The notes under the pieces were generated by a model, which was given only the letters and a program-made list of their open reading frames with translations, was not told the origin of the DNA and did no database searches. Of a stretch of DNA of 64,000 bases, positions 48,607 through 56,566 are shown piece by piece (position 1 is the first letter of the stretch; the number at the start of each line of letters is the position of its first letter). Origin of the DNA: Methanococcus vannielii SB (GTDB lineage Archaea; AGJL01; Methanococci; Methanococcales; Methanococcaceae); assembly GCF_000017165.1 (NCBI RefSeq), contig NC_009634.1, positions 1,006,249 to 1,070,248 on the forward strand, read 5' to 3'. The position numbers were made by a program, and so were the translations under genes.

Positions 48607-49191
48607 GTGACGGCAGTTTTTAACGATATTTTGAAAAATTCAGACTTCATGGAAAAATTTCAAAATTTCAAAAATTTAATAAAAGTACCTAAATTTAATG
48701 AATATCTACTTTTTTTAACTGAAAACTGTGAAAATAACGTAGTTTTACATAGTATTGCAGTTTCTGATTACGTTTATGACTTTGGAATTAAAATACGAAA
48801 AAATGGCAACGATTTTGACATTGAAACAGCAGTATTGGGCGCACTTTTACACGATATTGGGAGAAGTAAATCTAATTATATAGACCATGGGATAGTTGGT
48901 GCAGAAATACTAAGAAAAAATAACTTTAATGAAAAATTTGCGAAAATTGCTGAACGACATATTGGTGCAGGAATCTCTAAAGAAGAGGCAGTTGATCTAA
49001 ATTTGCCGAAAATAGATTACATTCCTGAAACGATTGAGGAAAAAGTTATTGCAAATGCGGATAATTTAATATTTAATGATAAAAGGGTTTCAATTGAATT
49101 AGTAATTGATAAATTTAGAAAAAGAACTAATGTTAATGTAGTAAATAAAGTATTATTATTATATCATGAAGTAGATAATTTACTTAAGTAA
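48607..49191 (+). CDS. HD-domain phosphohydrolase-like protein
   Basis: A 194-residue HD-superfamily protein: HSIAVSDYVYDFG supplies the first His, ALLHDIGRSK the HD pair, and HGIVGAEIL and ERHIGAG further metal-ligand His. The family (archaeal HD proteins of the TIGR00295 type) probably hydrolyses a phosphoester; the substrate is unknown. The start is GTG at 48607, 11 bases after the tfe stop, with AGGGTCTG ahead; the longer frame overlaps tfe. It converges with the pilus platform gene. Confidence 0.82.
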   Translation: MTAVFNDILKNSDFMEKFQNFKNLIKVPKFNEYLLFLTENCENNVVLHSIAVSDYVYDFGIKIRKNGNDFDIETAVLGALLHDIGRSKSNYIDHGIVGAEILRKNNFNEKFAKIAERHIGAGISKEEAVDLNLPKIDYIPETIEEKVIANADNLIFNDKRVSIELVIDKFRKRTNVNVVNKVLLLYHEVDNLLK

Positions 49192-49193
49192 TT

Positions 49194-50090
49194 TTAGGCG
49201 AACAGTAGTCCAGTAAGTCTTAAAACTCCATAAAATGCAGTAATTGCAAAAGACATACATAGAGCGCAAGTTATAATCATTTTATTGATTTTTAATCCAA
49301 ATAATGGAACAGAAAATAACAGTCCAAAAAGTCCAGAACCCATTTGAACGGTTTCAATGGCTTTTGAAATTTGGTTCGGTTCTACTGATGGCATTGTTGG
49401 TGCTAATTGGGATATAACTGTTAAATATCCTCCAATTAATCCTGCAGTTGCAGGAATTACGCCACATAATATTACAAGGCCGACTGCAAGTCCGTTTCCA
49501 GTAACGCTGATAAGCTGTGATTTTAAATTTTGGAGATCCTCTAATGTTTTAGCGAGCTTTTTTAACGTATTTGCAAGTTCTCCGCCGTATTTTCTATTTT
49601 CAATTATCAACCTGCTAATTTGTCTAAAAAGTTTTGAATCAAGTGAATTTGATACAAGCATCATCGAATCTTCAAAACTAAGCTTTTTTTCAGTCATTAA
49701 CAGCACTATTTTTGAAAATACAGAATCTACTTCAGGAATTCCACTTCGTATAACTTCATTAATTGCTTCAACAATTGACCTACCTGAATCCAATGATAGA
49801 ACCATTACATAAAGTGCTTTTGGAAGGTTGCTATCAAACTTTTCCATTTTTGACTCATACATTATACTTGGAATTGCAAGTACACTCCCTAAATAAACAA
49901 GAGTTAATATGATGGTAGTTTGTAGTGTAAAACCAATTATTATCCTAAGTAATATTGGTAAAACCAGTACTACAAAAATTAATCCAATAAATATTCTTTC
50001 ATCTACATTTTTACCGGTTTTTTTAAGTATCCGTAGGTTTCTTTTAATTAAATAATTATAAATTCTGGATATTGATGCAGACATATCCAT
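49194..50090 (-). CDS. Type IV pilus platform protein (GspF/TadC family), intact copy
   Basis: A 298-residue membrane protein of the archaeal FlaJ/TadC family, the inner-membrane platform on which pilins assemble. Two helices near residues 30-70 flank the start of the GspF domain, the conserved cytoplasmic part reads LDSGRSIVEAINEVIRSGIPEVDSVFSKI, and three helices close the C terminus. M. maripaludis pilus assembly is known to need an ATPase and two platform proteins encoded away from the main pilin locus (I believe epdL, epdK, epdJ); this set of three fits. This is the only complete copy: the tandem repeat begins inside it at 49561, so later copies lack the last third. It is the last gene of the gar1-tfb-ATPase-platform operon. 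Confidence 0.85.
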   Translation of the reverse strand: MDMSASISRIYNYLIKRNLRILKKTGKNVDERIFIGLIFVVLVLPILLRIIIGFTLQTTIILTLVYLGSVLAIPSIMYESKMEKFDSNLPKALYVMVLSLDSGRSIVEAINEVIRSGIPEVDSVFSKIVLLMTEKKLSFEDSMMLVSNSLDSKLFRQISRLIIENRKYGGELANTLKKLAKTLEDLQNLKSQLISVTGNGLAVGLVILCGVIPATAGLIGGYLTVISQLAPTMPSVEPNQISKAIETVQMGSGLFGLLFSVPLFGLKINKMIITCALCMSFAITAFYGVLRLTGLLFA

Positions 50091-50094
50091 TTTT

Positions 50095-51150
50095 TCACTC
50101 TATTTTCATTTTAATAAATATTGTAAAAATTATGGTAGATAAAAGCCCTATTTTAGTCATTACTAAGTCAATAGCATTAATAATTCCATCAAAACCCTGC
50201 TGAGCCCCTAATGCAGACTGTATCATACCTGAAAATGGTATAATAAGGCCTATACCAAATATTAAATTACCTAAATTTGAAATTTGAAACTTTGAAGAAT
50301 CAATTTTGGATAGTGATTCCCTTACTATTTCATTATACAGGTTTTCAAGTAATAACTGGGTTCCACCTTTATTTGCAGCAAGAATTAATTGATCATAAAG
50401 TTTTTTTAGAAGAGGTATTTTTGACCTTACTTTTGCCCGTTCTAGTGCTTCTACAAAGTTATATCCTCCTTGATTAATATCTTTTATAATGCTCCTAAAT
50501 TCGTAAGAGGTTAAACCGTATTCTGGATTATTTGCAATATTTTTAATAGCTTCTTGGACTGACGCTCCGGAATTCAGCATTGATATAAGGTGTAATATAC
50601 TCATTAACACTTGAATCTTTATTTCTCCCCTAAATAGTGTAAGTTTTAATTTTGGATAAAATATTCCTCCAAATAGGATAATTAATGCAAAAATAATTCC
50701 ATTAGTAATTCCAGATATGGGATCAGAAGTAATTACTCCATATAAAAAAAGTAAAATAACCGCAAATATTGAAAAAACAATTATTTTTAAAAAATAAACA
50801 CGTTCATCAATAATTCCAGCATACTGGTAATCTCTTTTTGATGGCAAAAATGATGTATTTGTAACCCAATACGAAAAAGAATCCGAATAACCTTGTAATG
50901 CGCCAAAACGCTTTTCAAATAAAATATCGTCTATATCAATAGTTACTTCTGGAGTTTCATTAATGTATGGTTCATAAAATTCTAAAATTTCGTCTTCCGT
51001 AAATGTTTCTTTTTTTCTATCAAATATTTTTTTTAAGTATTCTGACCTTCCAACCCTTGAAACATTTTTCCGTTTCGTAATTTTAGTACTTTTTAATAAA
51101 TTCGACAGTTTATCTAAAAAACTCGGTTCTTTTTTACGTCTTACATTCAT
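50095..51150 (-). CDS. Second type IV pilus platform protein (GspF/TadC family), copy 1
   Basis: A 351-residue GspF-domain membrane protein. A basic N-terminal cytoplasmic region of about 110 residues precedes membrane helices at about 120-175, and the GspF cytoplasmic domain follows (LHLISMLNSGASVQEAIKNIANNPEYGLTSYEFRSIIKDINQGG), with two closing helices. Together with the 298-residue protein it would form a heteromeric platform. The start is the ATG at 51150 after TTGTGATTTTA; the GTG nine bases earlier is in the binding site. It follows the ATPase gene closely and is repeated intact at 55500 and 60905. Confidence 0.85.
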   Translation of the reverse strand: MNVRRKKEPSFLDKLSNLLKSTKITKRKNVSRVGRSEYLKKIFDRKKETFTEDEILEFYEPYINETPEVTIDIDDILFEKRFGALQGYSDSFSYWVTNTSFLPSKRDYQYAGIIDERVYFLKIIVFSIFAVILLFLYGVITSDPISGITNGIIFALIILFGGIFYPKLKLTLFRGEIKIQVLMSILHLISMLNSGASVQEAIKNIANNPEYGLTSYEFRSIIKDINQGGYNFVEALERAKVRSKIPLLKKLYDQLILAANKGGTQLLLENLYNEIVRESLSKIDSSKFQISNLGNLIFGIGLIIPFSGMIQSALGAQQGFDGIINAIDLVMTKIGLLSTIIFTIFIKMKIE

Positions 51151-51161
51151 TAAAATCACAA

Positions 51162-52823
51162 CTACTCCAGTATATGCTTTAAAACATTTTCTGGGTTTTC
51201 TTGATACTGTTTAATTACATCCCCTACCTTTTTAATTCCGTTAATATTGTTATTTACCATATACTTTAATACTTTTTTTCTATTTATTCGATCATCCATT
51301 AATTCATCCCTTGTAATTCCTGCAATTGCACAGACTTCTTCTTCCCACATACAAATTCCCGTTTTTACAACACTGTCACTTACACCGTCGTACTTAAATA
51401 ACTCGGTTTTGGTAATATTTTCACCACTTCCGCCAATTTCAACAACCCCTAAAATTCTTCTTATGGTTTTCTTATTTCTCTTAATTCGTTGCTGGTTTAT
51501 AATAAAATCAACTGAAGAAAGCATAACCTTTGGAACACTCATCGGGTGGTTAATAAGTCTTATTATTGCTTCATCTGCACTGTTTGCGTGTAAAGTCCCT
51601 GAACAACCATCATGTCCAGTATTCATTGCAACCAACAGAGAGTGGGCTTCACTACCCCTTACTTCCCCTACAAAAATCCGGTCTGGCCTCATTCTAAGTG
51701 AGTTTTTAATTAAATCATCCATTGTAATTTCATAACCTTGAATTCCAGGTCTTCCGGGCCTTGTAATCATTTTTATAACGTGATTTAACGGTACTTGCAA
51801 CTCTGGCGTATCTTCAACAGTGATAATTCTATCGTTATACATTGAAAACATTGAAACAACGTTTAATGTTGTAGTCTTACCTGAACCTGTACCACCAACA
51901 ATTAAGGTATTTGCTGGTTTTGAACCAAAATATCCTTCAACAGCCTGCCAAAGGAAAGATGCAAGTTCTAAATCAAAAGTTCCATATCTTATTAAATCAA
52001 CAATTGTTAAGGGGTCTGCACTAAATTTACGAATTGTAATTGTACTCCCCCTAAGAGTTACATCTTGCATTGTTGCATTTACTCTACTTCCATCAGGTAA
52101 AAAAGCGTCAAGTAATGGCGTTCTAGAATCAATAGTTCTTCCTGCAAGGTATGCAATACTTTCAACAACTCTTGTTGCTTCGTGGCGATCTGAACGTATG
52201 TTTGTTTCACACATTTGGTATTTTCTATGGAATACATATGCTGGAGAATCAATTCCATTTACCATTAATTCTTCTAGACTATCATCATTTAGTGGAATTT
52301 CTAAAAGTCCAAGTTTTCCAATAATTAAGTAAAAATAGTGCGATAAATGAAGTATTTCAATATCCCTTAAATGTAAGTTATTTTTTTCTGAAAAACTTTT
52401 TAAATATCCTTGAATTTGCCCTAATTTCTGTAGTGATGATTCTGATAATTCTGCTTTAATAGTCTTTATATCCAGTTCAGAGAATTTTGAAAGGGCGGTG
52501 TTCATTAATGTAATTTCGGGTATTTTATACTTTGTAACTCCTTCTTCTTTTTCGATAATAATATCAAAATCGATTTCATCAACTCTTACAAAATACTTAT
52601 CTAAAATAGTGGACCTTGAATCACTAGTAAAATTTTCTATTTCTTGTTTTTTTATATCGCGGGATATCGAAAAACCAACTTTTTTGGGAGGTTCCTGTTT
52701 TGTGTCTTCTAAACTATTTTCTTTATTTTCGTAAATATTTGGGGTGTTTATATTACTTTCAGCTAAATCTTTTTTAGCAATAGCTGGTTTATCGGATTTT
52801 TGAATCCTATCAAACAGTCCCAT
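51162..52823 (-). CDS. epdL: Type IV pilus assembly ATPase (GspE/TadA family), copy 1
   Basis: A 553-residue secretion ATPase that powers pilin assembly on the platform proteins. Residues 1-80 are a variable, charged N terminus; then the N-terminal domain, ASP-box-like REATRV-type segment (RSDRHEATRVVESIAYLAGR), Walker A VGGTGSGKTTT, Walker B MRPDRIFVGEVRG and the His box SGTLHANSADE. The adjacent platform genes confirm the role. I recall the M. maripaludis gene as epdL. It follows tfb by 16 bases. Identical translations occur at 56567 and 61972. Confidence 0.88.
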   Translation of the reverse strand: MGLFDRIQKSDKPAIAKKDLAESNINTPNIYENKENSLEDTKQEPPKKVGFSISRDIKKQEIENFTSDSRSTILDKYFVRVDEIDFDIIIEKEEGVTKYKIPEITLMNTALSKFSELDIKTIKAELSESSLQKLGQIQGYLKSFSEKNNLHLRDIEILHLSHYFYLIIGKLGLLEIPLNDDSLEELMVNGIDSPAYVFHRKYQMCETNIRSDRHEATRVVESIAYLAGRTIDSRTPLLDAFLPDGSRVNATMQDVTLRGSTITIRKFSADPLTIVDLIRYGTFDLELASFLWQAVEGYFGSKPANTLIVGGTGSGKTTTLNVVSMFSMYNDRIITVEDTPELQVPLNHVIKMITRPGRPGIQGYEITMDDLIKNSLRMRPDRIFVGEVRGSEAHSLLVAMNTGHDGCSGTLHANSADEAIIRLINHPMSVPKVMLSSVDFIINQQRIKRNKKTIRRILGVVEIGGSGENITKTELFKYDGVSDSVVKTGICMWEEEVCAIAGITRDELMDDRINRKKVLKYMVNNNINGIKKVGDVIKQYQENPENVLKHILE

Positions 52824-52839
52824 AACAGTTCACCCTTTT

Positions 52840-53859
52840 TTAAAGTGTAACGTCGATATCTAAGTGTTCAGTAAGTTCCTTGTATCTATTTCTAATTGTA
52901 ACTTCAGTAACTCCTGCAACATCTGCAACTTCTCTTTGTGTACGCCTAGTTCCTTGTAAAACGCTTGCAATATATATTGCAGCTGCGGCAACACCTGTTG
53001 GACCCCGTCCACTAGTTAATCCTCGTTCCCCTGCTTTCTGAAGAATTGAAATTGCTTTTGATTCAACCTCTCCAGGTAATTTTAATTCGGATGCAAACCT
53101 TGGAACATAATCTATAGGATTTGTCGGGGCGAGTCTTATGTTTAATTCTCTTGAAATAAACCTATATGTTCTCCCAATTTCTTTTCTATCGACTCTTGAA
53201 ACTTCCGCAATTTCATCAAGAGTTCTTGGAACTTTACATCTTCTACATGCCGCATAAAGTGCAGCTGCGGCAACACCTTCAATACTCCTTCCACGAATTA
53301 ATCCCTTTTCTACAGCACCCCTATAAAGAACTGCAGCATTTTCCCTAACGTTTCTTGGAAGCCCTAATTTTGATGCGATTCTATCGAGTTCTGAAAGTGC
53401 AAACGCCAAGTTCCTTTCTGATGCATCAGAAACCCTAATTCTCCTTTGCCACTTTCTTAAACGGTATAACTGGGCCCTTTTATCCGCAGAAATGTCTTTA
53501 CCGTAACTATCTTTATTTCTCCAATCAATAACTGTTGAAAGGCCTTTATCATGAATAGTATATGTCATTGGAGCTCCAACCCTACTTCTTTTGACACGTT
53601 GCTCATGGTCGAATGCTCTCCATTCTGGGCCGACATCGAATAAATTCTGCTGTAAAACGCACCCGCACATTTCACAAACGATTTCAGCCCTTTCATAATC
53701 CTTAATTATATTTTTACTTCCGCAAACAGGACAGATTAGTTCTTCCTCTTTTTCAAGAATTACGTTTTTATTAGAATAGTCCTCAGGCTTTGCTACAGCT
53801 AGCTTTATTTTTCTTTCGGACTTTTTTGTATCTTCTTTTGTAATGGGTTCAACTTTCAT
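52840..53859 (-). CDS. tfb: Transcription initiation factor IIB (TFB), copy 1
   Basis: The general factor that binds TBP-DNA and recruits RNA polymerase; 339 residues. Zinc ribbon [24 protein letters not shown] (about 43-66), the B-finger/reader region [21 protein letters not shown], then two cyclin-like repeats (about 145-230 and 240-335), the second ending with the BRE-binding [28 protein letters not shown]. There is no intein, unlike the M. jannaschii gene. It lies between gar1 and the ATPase gene, so it shares their promoter. It is duplicated at 58245 and, partly, 63650. Confidence 0.95.
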   Translation of the reverse strand: MKVEPITKEDTKKSERKIKLAVAKPEDYSNKNVILEKEEELICPVCGSKNIIKDYERAEIVCEMCGCVLQQNLFDVGPEWRAFDHEQRVKRSRVGAPMTYTIHDKGLSTVIDWRNKDSYGKDISADKRAQLYRLRKWQRRIRVSDASERNLAFALSELDRIASKLGLPRNVRENAAVLYRGAVEKGLIRGRSIEGVAAAALYAACRRCKVPRTLDEIAEVSRVDRKEIGRTYRFISRELNIRLAPTNPIDYVPRFASELKLPGEVESKAISILQKAGERGLTSGRGPTGVAAAAIYIASVLQGTRRTQREVADVAGVTEVTIRNRYKELTEHLDIDVTL

Positions 53860-53877
53860 GATAACACCGCGTTAAAG

Positions 53878-54147
53878 TTATTTCCTTCCTTTTTTACGGG
53901 TCTTCTGCTGCTCTTCTAAAACGAAAACGTGACTGACTTTAACTGATTCCATAGCGTCTTCTTCATTAAATGGGATTATTTTTACATAAGGTTCATCAAC
54001 AGGCCCAAATATATCATATATCTTTCCAATTTTCTTAATTTTATCTTTAATTTTTAAACCGACAGATGCATTTAACCGCAACTGTTTTTTAGTACGCCCA
54101 ATTAATTTTCCTTTCGGAGTTTTGTGTAATATTTGTATTTTTTCCAA
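53878..54147 (-). CDS. gar1: H/ACA RNA-protein complex protein Gar1, copy 1
   Basis: An 89-residue Gar1 core: a beta-barrel of the EF-Tu type (GKLIGRTKKQLRLNASVGLKIKDKIKKIGKIYDIFGPVDEPYVKIIP) with a basic Lys/Arg tail. It binds Cbf5 in pseudouridylation RNPs. The start is TTG at 54147 after GGGGGAAATCC, an unusual codon with no better alternative. First gene of the operon that continues with tfb and the pilus genes. Confidence 0.9.
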   Translation of the reverse strand: MEKIQILHKTPKGKLIGRTKKQLRLNASVGLKIKDKIKKIGKIYDIFGPVDEPYVKIIPFNEEDAMESVKVSHVFVLEEQQKTRKKGRK

Positions 54148-54226
54148 AGGATTTCCCCCGACAGATTACTCTATTTAAAATTATAAATATAAACAATGAT
54201 ATCGATTCATATATACTCTCCACACG

Positions 54227-54240
54227 ATTATATATATAAG
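54227..54240 (-). promoter_or_regulatory. TATA-box promoter of the gar1-tfb-pilus operon
   Basis: On the minus strand CTTATATATATAAT, about 80 bases upstream of gar1, is the best box A match. Another AT-rich candidate (ATTATATATATACTTT) lies at about 54255. The same promoter is repeated in each unit. Confidence 0.5.
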
Positions 54241-54328
54241 TTTCGAAAAGTATATATATAATTTAATAAAATTTATTTTGGTTTAAAGCTTCTTTTAAAG
54301 AGTAACTCGACGTATTTTGGAATAATGA

Positions 54329-54353
54329 AACTAGTTTTTAATAAAAACTAGTT
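54329..54353. repeat. Perfect 12-bp palindrome in the gar1-fni divergent region
   Basis: AACTAGTTTTTA (54329-54340), one A, then TAAAAACTAGTT (54342-54353). It lies in the 486-base gap between the divergent gar1 and fni starts. The same gap has an 18-base direct repeat AAAATAGCTTTAAAATAT at 54382 and 54455, 73 bases apart. Both could be binding sites for a regulator; copies occur in unit 2 (palindrome at 59734-59758). Confidence 0.6.
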
Positions 54354-54571
54354 ATTCATGTATAAATTAAGAATAAAACTAAAAATAGCTTTAAAATATT
54401 AATTATCAAATAATACATTAGTTAAAAACAATTTTTTTATGCTGTTTTTTATTGAAAATAGCTTTAAAATATACTAATGGTATATTTTCATATATATCTT
54501 AATTTTTATTTTTAAATCTTTTTATTATTATTTTTTACCGTGGAAACCTTTTTATTATTTCCTGTCTATGG

Positions 54572-54580
54572 TTTTATATC
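54572..54580 (+). promoter_or_regulatory. TATA box of fni
   Basis: TTTTATATC lies about 58 bases before the fni GTG start, placing transcription near 54600. In this copy it can drive only the truncated gene. Confidence 0.45.
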
Positions 54581-54633
54581 GTGAATTTTCGGAACTTTGA
54601 GATTTTTAGATAATAATATATAGGTGGTTATTC

Positions 54634-55023
54634 GTGAATAATAATAGCATTGAATATAGAAAGTTGGAACACTTAATTGTATGTGATCACTGTGATGTGG
54701 AGTACAAGAAAGGAACCCTTCTTGAGGACGTTGAATTGATTCACAGCGGTGTATCAAACTGCGATTTGAACAATATTGATACATCAATTGAAATATTTGG
54801 AAAAAAGTTAGATGCTCCAATAATTATTGCTGCAATAACGGGTGGACACCCTAAGGCAAAAGATGTTAATAAAAATATTGCAGTAGCTATTGAAGAACTT
54901 AATTTAGGTATGGGAGTAGGTTCTCAAAGGGCAGGAATTTTAAAACCTGACCTAATCGATACATATTTAACGTATTTGCAAGTTCTCCGCCGTATTTTCT
55001 ATTTTCAATTATCAACCTGCTAA
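54634..55023 (+). pseudogene. fni: Truncated type 2 isopentenyl-diphosphate isomerase (fni), copy 1
   Basis: Begins with GTG after AGGTGGTTATTC and encodes the first 110 residues of the FMN-dependent IPP isomerase that makes DMAPP for archaeal lipids: YRKLEHLIVC, PIIIAAITGGHPKA and MGVGSQRAGI are family motifs. At about 54965, after LIDTY, it runs into repeat-unit sequence and reads 18 residues of antisense platform-gene DNA before stopping (129 codons). The full enzyme is about 350 residues, so this copy lacks most of the barrel and cannot be active. An intact copy presumably lies after the last repeat, beyond the window. Confidence 0.9.
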
Positions 55024-55495
55024 TTTGTCTAAAAAGTTTTGAATCAAGTGAATTTGATACAAGCATCATCGAATCTTCAAAACTAAGCTTTTTTTCAGTC
55101 ATTAACAGCACTATTTTTGAAAATACAGAATCTACTTCAGGAATTCCACTTCGTATAACTTCATTAATTGCTTCAACAATTGACCTACCTGAATCCAATG
55201 ATAGAACCATTACATAAAGTGCTTTTGGAAGGTTGCTATCAAACTTTTCCATTTTTGACTCATACATTATACTTGGAATTGCAAGTACACTCCCTAAATA
55301 AACAAGAGTTAATATGATGGTAGTTTGTAGTGTAAAACCAATTATTATCCTAAGTAATATTGGTAAAACCAGTACTACAAAAATTAATCCAATAAATATT
55401 CTTTCATCTACATTTTTACCGGTTTTTTTAAGTATCCGTAGGTTTCTTTTAATTAAATAATTATAAATTCTGGATATTGATGCAGACATATCCAT
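54899..55495 (-). pseudogene. Truncated pilus platform gene fused to antisense fni, copy 2
   Basis: Starts like the intact gene at 50090 and is identical through GGELANTL (about residue 177), then crosses the junction at 54965 into the antisense strand of fni, adding about 21 unrelated residues (from NMYRLGQV to LLPYLN). It lacks the last membrane helices of the platform, so it is probably non-functional, although it could be translated and might interfere with the intact protein. Confidence 0.88.
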
Positions 55496-55499
55496 TTTT

Positions 55500-56555
55500 T
55501 CACTCTATTTTCATTTTAATAAATATTGTAAAAATTATGGTAGATAAAAGCCCTATTTTAGTCATTACTAAGTCAATAGCATTAATAATTCCATCAAAAC
55601 CCTGCTGAGCCCCTAATGCAGACTGTATCATACCTGAAAATGGTATAATAAGGCCTATACCAAATATTAAATTACCTAAATTTGAAATTTGAAACTTTGA
55701 AGAATCAATTTTGGATAGTGATTCCCTTACTATTTCATTATACAGGTTTTCAAGTAATAACTGGGTTCCACCTTTATTTGCAGCAAGAATTAATTGATCA
55801 TAAAGTTTTTTTAGAAGAGGTATTTTTGACCTTACTTTTGCCCGTTCTAGTGCTTCTACAAAGTTATATCCTCCTTGATTAATATCTTTTATAATGCTCC
55901 TAAATTCGTAAGAGGTTAAACCGTATTCTGGATTATTTGCAATATTTTTAATAGCTTCTTGGACTGACGCTCCGGAATTCAGCATTGATATAAGGTGTAA
56001 TATACTCATTAACACTTGAATCTTTATTTCTCCCCTAAATAGTGTAAGTTTTAATTTTGGATAAAATATTCCTCCAAATAGGATAATTAATGCAAAAATA
56101 ATTCCATTAGTAATTCCAGATATGGGATCAGAAGTAATTACTCCATATAAAAAAAGTAAAATAACCGCAAATATTGAAAAAACAATTATTTTTAAAAAAT
56201 AAACACGTTCATCAATAATTCCAGCATACTGGTAATCTCTTTTTGATGGCAAAAATGATGTATTTGTAACCCAATACGAAAAAGAATCCGAATAACCTTG
56301 TAATGCGCCAAAACGCTTTTCAAATAAAATATCGTCTATATCAATAGTTACTTCTGGAGTTTCATTAATGTATGGTTCATAAAATTCTAAAATTTCGTCT
56401 TCCGTAAATGTTTCTTTTTTTCTATCAAATATTTTTTTTAAGTATTCTGACCTTCCAACCCTTGAAACATTTTTCCGTTTCGTAATTTTAGTACTTTTTA
56501 ATAAATTCGACAGTTTATCTAAAAAACTCGGTTCTTTTTTACGTCTTACATTCAT
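55500..56555 (-). CDS. Second pilus platform protein, copy 2
   Basis: Identical in translation to the gene at 50095-51150, with the same start choice (ATG after TTGTGATTTTA). Intact. See copy 1 for domains. Confidence 0.85.
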   Translation of the reverse strand: MNVRRKKEPSFLDKLSNLLKSTKITKRKNVSRVGRSEYLKKIFDRKKETFTEDEILEFYEPYINETPEVTIDIDDILFEKRFGALQGYSDSFSYWVTNTSFLPSKRDYQYAGIIDERVYFLKIIVFSIFAVILLFLYGVITSDPISGITNGIIFALIILFGGIFYPKLKLTLFRGEIKIQVLMSILHLISMLNSGASVQEAIKNIANNPEYGLTSYEFRSIIKDINQGGYNFVEALERAKVRSKIPLLKKLYDQLILAANKGGTQLLLENLYNEIVRESLSKIDSSKFQISNLGNLIFGIGLIIPFSGMIQSALGAQQGFDGIINAIDLVMTKIGLLSTIIFTIFIKMKIE

Positions 56556-56566
56556 TAAAATCACAA

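Larger units (their letters stand above)
49561..54965. repeat. Tandem repeat unit 1 (5,405 bp)
   Basis: First unit of a direct tandem repeat. Every base compared at positions 5,405 apart matches from 49561 onward, while bases just upstream (49558, 49560) do not. It carries the 5' two-thirds of one platform gene, the second platform gene, the ATPase gene, tfb, gar1 and the first third of fni. The left edge lies in the platform gene and the right edge in fni. Confidence 0.93.

Noticed and set aside
51247-52734. Plus-strand ORFs of 162, 170 and 78 codons opposite the pilus ATPase gene
   Set aside because: They are antisense shadows of a well-supported gene, repeated with it in each unit, and the translations are low-complexity Ser/Ile/Phe-rich without domains.
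54148-54633. 84-codon minus-strand ORF at 54566-54820
   Set aside because: It is antisense to fni, lacks a good ribosome binding site, and is made mostly of Ser, His, Tyr and Ile with no domain.
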